Assembly: GCA_947471745.1 (NCBI GenBank)
Contig: CANJKZ010000723.1
Location: forward strand, 6,055,001 to 6,119,000
Direction: 5' to 3'
Source: Closterium sp. Naga37s-1
Taxonomy: Eukaryota; Streptophyta; Zygnematophyceae; Desmidiales; Closteriaceae
DNA length: 64,000 nucleotides
Shown here: piece by piece, positions 41,953-51,250 of the stretch
How positions within the stretch are numbered: the first letter of the stretch is position 1
Layout of the letters: every line of letters starts with the position of its first letter
Program-made: the position numbers and the translations under genes
The notes under the pieces: generated by a model
Told to the model about the DNA's origin: nothing
The model's database searches: none
The model's input: only the letters and a program-made list of their open reading frames with translations

Positions 41953-42388
41953 ATGGCCGAATTTAATCTCGCGACATTGACGCAGGAGCGCCTCGACAAA
42001 CTCGTGTGCCAACTCGAGAAATCGGCCCTCGAAATCGCAACACTCACGGTGGAACGCGACTTTGCCCAATAGCAATCAACAGCGAATGCACCAATGCACC
42101 TGTGCAATCGGATGAGCCGATTGTCATCTTGTCCGACACACCTTCACATCACGACAGCGTGGAACAGCGCTCAGGCGCAGCCAGTGATGGCGCTGCCCAA
42201 TTGATGCTTGGCATGGGGAATAGGGCCGCACCAGGCATGAATGCACTTCGCAAAGCCCGACCTCACGTCGAATTTGCAGCGACGGTCGGCAACGAGAACA
42301 TTGGCACTCCAAATCCACTCAAACCACAGCGCCTGCCCTGCCATACCACCCCAAAACCGACGGATAGACAAAACGGACAAACCAGACC
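41953..42388 (+). pseudogene. Gypsy gag remnant with coiled-coil start
   Basis: The ATG at 41953 opens MAEFNLATLTQERLDKLVCQ, then LEKSALEIATLTVERDFAQ and a TAG (42070-42072). The heptad-like Leu pattern suggests an N-terminal coiled coil, as often found in chromovirus gag. The following frame (42006-42401: PVQSDEPIVILSDTPSHHDS...) is a low-conservation gag segment ending PTDRQNGQTRPWNR, which resembles the DGQTERxNRTL motif of integrase. The deletion joining gag to integrase therefore lies before about 42350. No capsid or zinc knuckle is seen. Confidence 0.65.
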
Positions 42389-43143
42389 ATGGAACCGTTG
42401 ATTCGAGCAATGTGCAACGATGCGGCAACATGGGAACAACTGCTACTCATCGAATTTGCATACAACAACTCCGCATCAGCCACGACGCAGTAGTCACCGT
42501 TCTACCTTAACAACGGACAGAACCCCACAGTGCCCATGACCCCGAATTTCGACATCCCGGTGCCACGCGTACAACAATTCGCGAGAATTCTACAGGCAGC
42601 ATGGGTTTGAGCAGCAGACGCAAAAATAAAAATAAAAAAATCGAACATTATTGCTAAACGCAACGCCGACCGCCACCGCCGTTCAGTCACTTACCAGCCT
42701 GACGACCTTGTTCTATTCGATACCCAGAACCTCCGCATGCCCGTCACCCAAAAACTCCGCCCCCCATATTCCGGGCCATTCCGCATCAGCACATGATCAC
42801 CCCCGTTTCCGCCCATCTCCTCCTCCCTGCTGACTGGTACGTCAGCCCGTCATTCCATGTAAGCCTTCTTCGCCCATACGTCCCATCCACCAGCCAACTG
42901 CCTCGCAACCGTCCAGCCGACATGACACGACCGTCCACAGAGCCAATTATCACGCCCGAAAAAATACTGAGCCACCAAGTTCGTGACCAACGAGGGGCCC
43001 GCAGGATTGAATTTCTGATCTACTAGAAGGACTGCATACCAACTGAAGACAATTGGGTACCCTTGGATAGAATCAAAAACCACCTCGTCCTCACCAACTA
43101 TCTCCGCAGCCGACATTTCCGAGATGTCCACGCACTCTCGTAA
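42389..43143 (+). pseudogene. Gypsy integrase C-terminus with chromodomain
   Basis: Frame from 42389: IRAMCNDAATWEQLLLIEFAYNNSASATTQ, a TAG, SPFYLNNGQNPTVPM...VPRVQQFARILQAAW, the Ty3/gypsy integrase end. Further on in other frames are KRNADRHRRSVTYQPDDLVLFDTQNLRMP, the GPY/F-type segment KLRPPYSGPFRI, FHVSLLRPYVPS, then a chromodomain-like EKILSHQVRDQRGARRIEFLIY (stop), KDCIPTEDNWVPLDRIKNHLVL (about 42955-43095). The TAG at 43024-43026 stands where chromodomains have a Trp. Chromodomains target integration to marked chromatin; this one is interrupted. Stop at 43141-43143. Confidence 0.85.
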
Positions 43144-43154
43144 GGAGGGCCTCC

Positions 43155-43157
<3 letters not shown>

Positions 43158-43201
<44 letters not shown>
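43158..43201 (+). repeat. 44-base G homopolymer at the polypurine tract of G
   Basis: 44 consecutive G, ending exactly where the 3' LTR begins (TGTAAGGAAAATTCC at 43202). This is the position of the polypurine tract, normally a short G run. It may be an expanded tract or a sequencing artefact. Confidence 0.9.
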
Positions 43202-43202
<1 letters not shown>

Positions 43203-43554
43203 GTAAGGAAAATTCCTATTCTTCACTTCGCATCCCTGCTCAATGTGTAGACCACTATTCCCGCCAACAGCTCCCAACAGTGCACCGTTACCACTCGAGA
43301 CACTCGCCTCGACCACTGTTCCCACCACCGTTCACGATGCGACCCAACCTCACAGCTTGGCGGGTAACCTGCGCTTCGGACCTCCGTCTCGACAATTCCC
43401 AACCTCAGCGTAATGCCCATAACACACCCCGTTTTCACATATTACCATTACCACTCAAGCTTCGCTGTATATTATTCGCTCATGTCTTCGCTCAATGTAA
43501 TGTTTTGCTTTGTTAATGCAATTCTCGCTCACTCGCTTAATTGTACTCGTAACA
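43202..43554 (+). repeat. 3' LTR of gypsy element G
   Basis: 353 bp from TGTAAGGAAAATTCC to GTACTCGTAACA. It supplies the head missing in the 5' copy. An inverted repeat AGGAA-AA-TTCCT lies inside its first 20 bases. Satellite resumes directly after it. Confidence 0.9.
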
Positions 43555-44535
43555 CTTACCCATATAGGTGCTATTAAAAATATGGGGGTTTTACCGATAT
43601 GTGTGGTGCCAAAAATAGATGCGTTACTTACCCATATGGTTACTAAGTTGACGACCCATATTGTTCGTACCACGAGTAAGTACATTACATACCGCTATGG
43701 TTTGGACCAAGAGTAAATGCGTTATTTACCCAATAGTTGGCACTAACCCAATAGGTGGCACTAAGAGAAAGAGCGTTACTTACCATATGGTTTGTTCTAA
43801 GAGTAAGTATGTTGCTTACCCATATGGTTAGTACTAAGAGTAAGTGGGTTAACCCATATGATTGGTACAAAGAGTAACTGCTTTATTTACCCATATAGTT
43901 GTTACTAATAAATGCGCTACTTACCAAATGGTTGGTACCAAAGGTAAGTGCGTAATTGTCCAGTATAGTTGGTAGTAAGAGTAAGTATGTTATTTACCCA
44001 TATGGTTGGTACTAGGACTAAGTGCGTTACTTACCCACATGGTTGGTACTAAGAATAATTGCGTTACTTATAGATATGGTTGGTGCCAAGAGTGAGTTCG
44101 TTACCTCCCCATATGTTTGGTACTAAGAGTAAGTGCGTTATGTAACCATATGTTTGGTACTAAGAGAAAGAGCATTACTTTTGGTACCAATAGTAAATGC
44201 GATATTTAACCAAAATGGCTGGTACTAAGAGTAAGTGCATTACGTACCCATATGGTTGGTACTAAAAAAAAGGTCGTTACTTACCCATATTGTTTGTACC
44301 AAGAGTAAGGGCGTTACTTTCTATAAGGTTGGTACCAAGGGCGAATAAGTTATGTACACATATGACTGGTACTAAGAGTAAGTTGCATTACTTACCCATC
44401 TGGTTGGTTCTAAGAGCCGTTGCATTACTTACCAATAAGGTTGGTACTAAGAGTAAGTGCGTTACTTGCCCATATTGCTGGGTACCAAGATTTAGTGCGT
44501 TACTTACACATATGGTTGGTACCAAGAGTATATGG
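43555..44535 (+). repeat. 37-bp satellite array S6 (reverse orientation)
   Basis: About 26 monomers in the complementary sense (ACCCATATGGTTGGTACTAA, GAGTAAGTGCGTTACTT). It is the largest uninterrupted block after S2. It abuts family A gag/protease sequence at 44536. No gene seen. Confidence 0.92.
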
Positions 44536-46028
44536 GCCTGAGACAATGTCGACTCCACCACGCCGACCATCGAGCACAACGCCTCCCCGTTGCCTTGGCC
44601 CTTGCGGCTGGACGGGTCGACGTCCTTCGTTGACGACGTCTTCTTCGACGCCAGCTTCTGATCTCGACGTGGACGACGACCGTCCACGACCTTCTTTGTG
44701 GTCGTCCTTGTCGCTATCGTCGCGATCGGGACACTCGAAGGTGAGGTGGTCGGGGTTGCCGCAGATCCAGCACTCCCTCCGTCGACCACCACCTCCACGA
44801 ACCTTGTCCCGCATTGACTTCTTCTTGTCGACGTCCTTCGTCGACCGCCCATCTCCGCTACCACCCCTGCGCGGCTTCCCGCGCTGCCTCTGCTAACGAC
44901 CCTGCTTTGTCAGGGCGACGTAGTTTGCCTGCGGCAAGAGCTCTATGGGCCGCTCTGCATCGTGCATCGCCCCATCCTTGATAAAATGGCTTTAGAGGGT
45001 ATCCTTGTCGAGCGAATCCTGCATGTATCACCAACATCCGGCACATGAGGTTGTAGCCGCTCGGGAGACCCTTGACGACGTGCATGATGTACAACGCCGT
45101 CGAGTGGTCGATGCCCGCCATCCGCATTTCGGCGAGGATTCGTCGAGCACGGTTGCAGTAGTCTTTTGCCGACTCTTGCTCCCCCATCTGGAGGTGAGTC
45201 AATTGCTCCTCCGGTTGACCAAAGTACGGATCCTCCGTCGCCTGGTACATCGATAGGATGAACTGCCACTCATGGTGGTCGTCGTCCATTTGAGTTCAAC
45301 ACGACTTTAGCGCTATCTGCACCACAGGCGAGCAGCACCTCGAGATGATCATGAAGGTCAACAGGTGAGCGGCATAAAACTCCGCACGTCGCTTGACGTT
45401 GTCCACGTCCGATAGCGGCACGTCGCTGTCGGCGAATCCTTTCAGCCTGGCAATCTTCAGCCGAGGCACGATGAACTCCCTCTACGTGACGAGGTCCCGT
45501 TGACCTTGTAGCGGCACTAGCACATCGATCTTGCTGGGCGAAAACTTGAAGTAGCCGTACGCTGTTGCGATCTTGCCCGCCGTCACATGCGTCGTCGACT
45601 AGGGCCTCCCATTGCTTCGCTGGGGTGAGCGACGTCGCCCGTCGGCGTCGACACGCGAGCTGCTAGCGACCGCCATCAACCGCTGCACTCACTCCTGACT
45701 CACGCCGAGACGTCGGTTGACCTGAGGACTCCTCTCTTCTTCGTCCCCTCGCTGCCCGCCGACTTGATCACCACCGTCGACCTCCTCGTCGACGCCGCCG
45801 TCATTTCGCACCAGTCGAGGAGAAGCAGGTCAGGAAGGGTGATCCGTCGCCCACTGCGCACAAATGCTCAGAACGACCACCTCCAAGGGGAGGGTCGGCC
45901 CGAACTCGCCAGCCTTGTGGCATCTCCTCGCATCAGTCAATCGTGCCTGTAGACTATCCTCTACCACGCCGGATTATAACGGGACGGGCCTCAAAGTACG
46001 CACGAGCTGCTGGCCTACGAATAACTTA
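44536..46028 (-). pseudogene. Inverted family A gag and protease start (unit 2)
   Basis: Minus-strand gag. Capsid frame 44858-45289: HEWQFILSMYQATEDPYFGQPEEQLTHLQMGEQESAKDYCNRARRILAEMRMAGIDHSTALYIMHVVKGLPSGYNLM. Zinc knuckle CWICGNPDHLTFEC (frame 44500-44814, all ligands kept). Then VGVVESTL, the entry to protease, where the sequence meets satellite. Protease and the linker (about 330 bases compared with A1) are missing before integrase resumes on the other side of the satellite at 41390. A MITE interrupts the leader at 46029. Empty sites for other insertions are at 45695 (solo C). Confidence 0.83.
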
Positions 46029-46565
46029 GGGCGTGTCCGAAGTGACATGTCGATGGATGTCGACGGATGTCGACGGATGTCAGGGTAGATAGGTGAGAAT
46101 TTACAGGACGGCGTTGTGTCCGAAGTGATTTGACATCCGACCGACATTCATCCGTCATCCAGCCATGTGTAACCATTACAGTCGAGGGTGCCGCCAACAG
46201 TGACATCGGGCTGGTCAACTAGGCAGTCAACGAACCCAAAGTTTGATAACAAATTTTGAGGGGGAAACATGGCGAAAGTATCCCTTGGCAAACGACCGTC
46301 CTTTGTGACTGCACGGGGTGACGAAACATGTTAGCGAATTTTGTTAGATTCAAATTTGAACATTTAACATTTTCTCTGGTCTGCCCCTGCCGACGCCAAC
46401 AGTGCCGGCCGGCATTTTTTTGGGCAGTTATGTCGCCGGCAGTGTGTCCGAAGTGACTCGACATCCAACCGTCATCCATCCGTCATCCCCCGTCATCCGC
46501 CACCGTCATCCATCCGATGACGGATGGATGACGGATGGATATTGAGGGGCACTTCGGACACGCCC
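46029..46565. mobile_element. Tourist-like (PIF/Harbinger) MITE
   Basis: 537 bp with perfect 16-bp terminal inverted repeats GGGCGTGTCCGAAGTG (46029-46044 and complement at 46550-46565). It is flanked by the 3-bp duplication TTA (46026-46028, 46566-46568). The paralogous leader at 37485-37487 holds the empty TTA. Subterminal repeats of GTGTCCGAAGTGA and GACATCC..CCGTCATCC occur inside (46110-46165, 46440-46555). No transposase frame. TTA duplication and a GGG-type terminus are typical of PIF/Harbinger derivatives. Confidence 0.88.
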
Positions 46566-46633
46566 TTAGGTAAGTGAGCAATCGACTACTAATCTGAAGG
46601 TAGGCTGCGGGGCCTTCCACGCTCACCGAACTA
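46566..46633 (-). other. Inverted family A leader beside LTR1
   Basis: Short remainder of the leader between the MITE and the LTR. The minus strand next to the LTR reads TAGTTCGGTGAGCGTGG, as at 37551. Confidence 0.7.
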
Positions 46634-47179
46634 TGCGGAGAGTCACTCTACACCAGGAGCTGGACTACGGGGGAAGGCACGGGTTCTAGGAGTGATTGTA
46701 GCGTTCCTTTAGTGTTCTCTAGGACAAAACGTAAGAGTTTCACTAGCAAAAGTTGAGAACAATGGTTGCAACAACAATGGCAACGCTGACTACAACAAAA
46801 GCAATTCTGCCTAGCAGCCAGAAAGGTCGACCGCCAGCTTAGCATGGTCGGCCGCCTGCCAGCGTTGCGTAGAGGAACCACGCCAGCGCTGCAGGCGGCC
46901 TGCCAACAAAGCAGGTCAACGGCGTGCCAGCGCTATAGCAGGACGGCTGTCCAACGTTACTCTCGTAGATGACTCCAGCGCACTCGCTCGCGCCCACTTC
47001 GCAGGTGCTTGTAGAAAATTGGTCCAACGCCGTCACGTGTCCGTCGGCAAGTATCTGTGCCTGATCAGCCACATCGACGTCGGGATACCAGCCCGAGGTC
47101 ACCTTTGCCATCGCAGCTTCGACGACGTTCGCGTGCCTCCACTGGACCTCGTCAAGCAGGTTACCTGGTCGACCGGGCC
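46634..47179 (-). repeat. Inverted family A LTR (LTR1), 5' third missing
   Basis: 546 bp. Plus sequence starts TGCGGAGAGTCACTCTACAC and runs to CAGGTTACCTGGTCGACCGG. It equals LTR2 (37552-40145) without the solo D LTR and the 540-bp insert. The empty CAACA site is at 46772-46776. At 47179 it passes directly into pol linker, the same fusion as at 40145. Confidence 0.82.
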
Positions 47180-48153
47180 GACAACCCGGTGCCCTGGTCC
47201 AAGGCCTCCCTCGTCGACCACTCATTGCATCAAAGACCACCCTTTCGCATGCCACCAGTTAGCACCACTGGCAACGCGCTGCTCCCCTCATCGCCGCAGG
47301 CCGACGTCCGCGTCAGCCCATGCAGGTCGGCTATGAGGGGTGGGGAGATAGGAGGAGGGGGAGGAGAAAGAACGTCCTCGACGTCCTCATCAGCAGGCTC
47401 GCCGACCTCGGCGAGCAGTGGGAGGGTTGCCGTCGAGGTATCCGTCAAAGGGTTAGACTGCCTCCGCCCCGACGACGGACAGTGCTCTGACTTCCAGACC
47501 TCCAACGACATCGTCTCATAGAACACAACGTCTGACATGGTGACCACCTTTTTGTCGGTGAGGTTGAGGAGCTCCCAGCCCTTGCTCTCCTCCGACACAC
47601 CGAGGTGAAGACCCTACCGGGCCTTCAGAGCCAGCTTCCCGCCACGCTGCTTTTCGGAGACTAGGAACTACACCATGAATCCCCACACCCGCGCCAATGT
47701 CAAGTCGGGCTTCTTCCCGGCCAGCAGATGGTACGGTGTCATCCCCGGCGGCAGCGTTGACCTCTCTAAGCAATTGCGGACCCAGACGGCCTGCCGCAGC
47801 ACGAGGTGCCACCAGTGGTGCTGTACGCCTATGTGCAGCAGCATCGTCTGCATCGAGTCGATCACCGGCCTCATCTCCTGCTTCGCCATCCCGTTATGCT
47901 GTAGAGTGTATAGGCAGTCAAGTCGTGGATGATGCCCTTGCTGTCTATTAAGTCGGTAATCTGCTTCCCGAGTAACTCCCCTCTGCGGTCGGAGTGCAGC
48001 ATCGGCACCGACTTCTTCGTCCACCGCTCAGCCACCAGCAGCCACTTCTCGAACTCCCGCAGCATGTGAGACTTCTTGGCGACCGACCATACCCACACGA
48101 AGAGGGTCTTGCGGTCCTTCAGTAGCAAGAGGTACAGGCTGCCATCCTTGGCA
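47180..48153 (-). pseudogene. Inverted family A integrase core (unit 1)
   Basis: Minus strand: LLLLKDRKTLFVWVWSVAKKSHMLREFEKWLLVAERWTKKSVPMLHSDRRGELLGKQI (Asp kept), then a frameshift, QHNGMAKQEMRPV (Glu region altered: AERE reads AKQE), MGVQHHWWHLVLRQAVWVRNC, KKPDLTLARVWG, SEESKGWELLNLTDKKVVTMSDVVFYETMSLEVWKSEH and the DTSTATLPLLAEVGEPADEDVEDVL linker. It is interrupted upstream at 48153 by element F. The missing N-terminal part lies at 54448 onward. Confidence 0.85.
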
Positions 48154-48290
48154 TGTCAAACTATAATTCTATAGTTTGTGTAGTTCTAATCTAGGTGTTC
48201 TCCCTTGTGTTATTTTGTACTTGCACTAAGGTTAGGTTTTGCATATATCTTGTTTGTACTTTCTGTTTTAGTCAATTTTACATTGTGACA
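48154..48290 (+). repeat. 5' LTR of element F (137 bp)
   Basis: TGTCAAACTATAATTC to TTTTACATTGTGACA. It opens with a 9-bp perfect inverted repeat CAAACTATA-ATTC-TATAGTTTG. It is very short compared with the other families. Confidence 0.78.
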
Positions 48291-48303
48291 TGGTATAGAG
48301 CTC
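48291..48303 (+). other. Primer-binding site of element F
   Basis: TGGTATAGAGCTC directly after the LTR. It resembles the initiator-Met site TGGTATCAGAGC with one C missing. Confidence 0.6.
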
Positions 48304-48517
48304 GGTTAACCCAAGCGAGATTTTTCCCTTAGTAGACTAAGTTATGGGCCCACCTAGCCGCGTCCCGTCCTAGACCACCCGAAGCGCGCTCACCTTAGCC
48401 CAAAAGACCTCGTCGCCCGTAGACACCCCCCCCCCGCCGTTGCCCGTCGCTGGTTTCCCCCCGTCGATCGGGGCCAATTTTTATTCTCCTATTTTTTTCT
48501 CCCATCACCGGTACACA

Positions 48518-48545
48518 CCCCCCCCCCCCCCCCCCCCCCCCCCCC
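48518..48545 (+). repeat. 28-base C homopolymer
   Basis: 28 consecutive C in the element F leader after GGTACACA. A second shorter C run is at 48427-48434. Confidence 0.9.
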
Positions 48546-49063
48546 ATCCGTCGCAGTAGTTGGTTACCGGGCCCCGCGGCCTTTCGTTAGCGGGCCCCGC
48601 GACCCTTCGTTAGTGGGCCCCTTGGCCTTTCGACCGTGGGCCCCGAGGCCCGTTCGTTAGCGGGCCCCGCGACCATGTCGCTAGTTGCACGCACGCACAA
48701 CAACAGCCGCGCACATGAGCGACTTGTCGCCCCACCCGTTCCCCACCGTCGTAACCGCCGCCCCACCAATTAGACGCAGCCCCACCCGCTGCCTTACTCG
48801 CCGCCCGGTCTGTTAGCCGTCGCCTCACCCGCGATCTGCCGCCCCACGAGCAGAAAACCGCCGCCACACCAGAAATCGGCCGCCCCAGGAACTGAAGCCT
48901 GCTGTTTTAACCGCCCCACCTGGTGACAGCCGCCCCAGACCTGAACCCGCCGCCCCAGACTTGCAAAATCCGTGCCATCAGTGCTAGGAGCCGCTAGAAA
49001 CGTGCTAGCCATGCCACCAGCCACTAGAACCATGCTAGCAGTGCCAGCAGCTACTAGAAATGC

Positions 49064-49218
49064 ACCAGTAGCCCCACCTGTCCAGTAGCCCCAACTGTCC
49101 AGCAGCCCCACCTATCCAGCAGCCCCACTTATCCAGCAGCCTCACCTGTCCAGCAGCCCCACCTGTCCAGCAGCTCGAACTGTCTAGCAGCCCCACCTGT
49201 CCAGCAGCCCCACCTGTC
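49064..49218 (+). repeat. 17-bp tandem repeat in element F leader
   Basis: About nine copies of CCAGCAGCCCCACCTGT with point changes. A 17-bp period shifts frame in each copy, so it cannot encode a uniform protein repeat. Confidence 0.85.
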
Positions 49219-49830
49219 CAGCAGCAGCTTGGGCTACCCCAGCAGAACCAACAGCAGCTTTGGCTGGCCCCAGCAGAACTACTAGCAGCTTAGGCTGCCC
49301 CCAGCGCACCAGCAGCAGCTTAGGCTACCGCCAGCGCATCCTCCCCCCCCCCCTGTTTCCAGCTACTCACATGACGTGTACTAGACTTCTACAGCAGCAG
49401 GGCCAGCCACAGCACTCCCGGTAGTGGGGACCTGCGGGTCCAAAGTGTGGAGCCCACAGTAGTGGCTCAGCTAACAGTTGGCGAGACGTCAGCCCCTGCG
49501 GGTACCGGGCCCTGACAGGCCCTGGTGCTGGCACTACATGTTGGAGTCCTGACCACTCTGCGTCCAACTGCTACTGTCGACTCGACGACCTCCACCATGA
49601 GCGTTTTGGTTCTCACGCTATTACACCGCACTGGCCCTCGTGACTTCGCCAGCGCACTGATGCACCAGTTAAGTCTCACCTACCTGGTCTAGGACCGTTC
49701 CCGGCTGCACGAGTAGAGACCTGTGTTTCCAGTCTTGGTGCGTGTGTTGTTTCCAGTCTAGGTGCCTTCGAGGGTCTTTGTGTAGGAGCTGCAGCTACCA
49801 CTAGTCTAGCATCAACCTTTGTGGCTGGTT

Positions 49831-50240
49831 AGGGAGCGACCTCACAGACTGCACAGCTTTCCTTCACCCTAGACTCTAGAGCGTCCAGCTGTTCCTTTCG
49901 CAACTGTACTAACCTCACACCACTATGCACTCCAGTCACTGTCGCTTTGGCTGACCCCTCTGTGGGACCTGTAATTGCCCGCAGCACCACCACTCTCCCG
50001 TGTCCAGCGGCTCCCTCTGGGTTCCTCACGGATTACTACACCCCCTCGTTCCCCAGTAACCTTGTGGGTGTCAGTCACCTCCATGACCTAGGTGTAGTCA
50101 CTACTTTCCCAGTCGATGAGCCTGTTGTTTCCTGCACAGTTGGTACCACTGGGGCCCCTCTGGCCACTTTTTACAAGGAGCCGGGCTCTGGTCTGTACTC
50201 ACTACACACCAGGTCCCACCACACTTGGTCAGGTTAGGTC
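49831..50240 (+). pseudogene. Element F aspartic protease remnant
   Basis: The frame gives QLSFTLDSRASSCSFRNCTNLTP, where copia relatives have FTLDSGAS..FFRD. The catalytic DSG is DSR here. It continues ADPSVGPVIARSTTTLPCPAAPSGFLTDYYTPSFPSNLVGVSHLHDLGVVTTFPVDEP, the typical protease-to-integrase sequence of this lineage, to HTRSHHTWSG and a TAG. Inactive because of the Gly-to-Arg change and stops. Confidence 0.85.
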
Positions 50241-51250
50241 AGGTCAAGTTAGGTAGCTGCTGTGTCGTGTAACTGTCAGTCCCTCACCCACCCCTCGGTC
50301 CTCCGGCACCACTGTCTAGGTCACCCCTCATTCCCACATCTCAGTAGGATGGCACGTTTACCGTCTGGTCTCAGGTCTCCCAGAGTCGCTTGCACTGCTT
50401 CCCCGCTCGCCTGCGCCGCCGTGCACTCCTTGCGTCGAGGGTCGACAGCGCGCTGCCCCTCACTCCTCCTCGTTCCCCTCCCCTTCCAGACCCTGCACTT
50501 GGACGTCTGGGGCCCCTGCGCTACTTCCTGATTCTGGTGGACGACTACTCCCATTACACCACGATTTTCCCCTTGCGACAGAAGGCTGACGTGCCTACCA
50601 TCCTCGAGCCATGGCTACTAGCGTGGGGTGGCGCCCAGGGCCGTCGTGGGCTTCGTCTACACTCCGACCGTGGTGGTGAGTTTTCTTCCACTCGCCTGGA
50701 GACGTTCTGTCAGGGTCGGGGGATCATCCAGTCTTACACACTACCAGCCTCACCACAGTAGAACGGGGTAGCCAAGCGACGCATCGGCCTGGTCAGGGAG
50801 GTTGCCCGGACCTCTATGTGCCATGGCGGTGCCCCTCAGTTCTTGTGGCCTCAGGCAGTCCGCTACACCGTGCACCAGCTGAACCTGTGGCCCAGTGACG
50901 CACAGCCATGGGTGACGCCGGTCTCCCTTTGGACAGGTTCTCCAGGCGTAGCAGCTGATTTCCATGTCTGGGGTTCTCTGGCTCACGTTCGCGCCCCTGT
51001 CGTGAACAAGTTGTCTCCGCGCACTCGTGCCTGCGTCTTTCTTGGCTTCCCGTTGGACGCATCCGGCTGGGTGTTCTACGACCCGATCACCTACCAGTTC
51101 TTCTCTGGACGTCACGTTTAACGAGTCTGTCTGTTTCTATAGGAGTCGCCCCCACCGTGGTACTAAGGTCTTTTCCCCCCCACTGTTTCTCACCCTTGAG
51201 CCCCCCCGAGTCGCCCTGGTAGCCCCCCCCCCTCTTCGAGTCCTGCCCCG
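50241..51250 (+). pseudogene. Element F integrase
   Basis: N-terminus: VLRHHCLGHPSFPHLSRMARLPSGL, then ACTASPLACAAVHSLRRG (Cys positions shifted or lost), LPFQTLHLDVWGPC with the first catalytic Asp, a frameshift, YFLILVDDYSHYTTIFPLRQKADV, LHSDRGGEFSSTRLETFC (second Asp), a TAG at 50759-50761, NGVAKRRIGLVREVART (Glu of AERR replaced by Lys), FLWPQAVRYTVHQLNLWP, DFHVWGSLAHVRAPV, ACVFLGFPLDASGWVFYDP and a TAA at 51119. Three lesions at least. Confidence 0.87.

Larger units (their letters stand above)
41455..43554 (+). mobile_element. Ty3/gypsy chromovirus remnant G
   Basis: Two similar LTRs (41455-41774 and 43202-43554) flank about 1.4 kb with a gag start fused to the integrase C-terminus and a chromodomain. 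It is inserted in reverse-orientation satellite. The 5' LTR lacks its first about 30 bases, so a target duplication cannot be scored. All of protease, RT, RNase H and most of integrase are deleted. It is the only gypsy element seen in the window. Confidence 0.88.
48304..49830 (+). other. Element F leader/degenerate gag region, low complexity
   Basis: An ATG at 48343 (MGPPSRVPS) meets a TAG after nine codons. No capsid or zinc-knuckle motif is recognisable. The stretch holds a 28-C homopolymer (48518-48545), GGGCCCCGCG-containing repeats (48566-48670), GCCGCCCCAC motifs (48780-48960) and a 17-bp tandem repeat (49064-49218). The position requires gag, so this is probably gag decayed and filled with slippage repeats. 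Confidence 0.6.

Noticed and set aside
42651..43026. Separate small host genes between the gypsy LTRs
   Set aside because: Read in register with stops ignored, they form one Ty3/gypsy integrase end with a chromodomain.
48304..49830. Pro-rich host gene (extensin-like) in the F leader
   Set aside because: Frames are short and broken by a 17-bp period. The position between an LTR/primer site and protease fits decayed gag.
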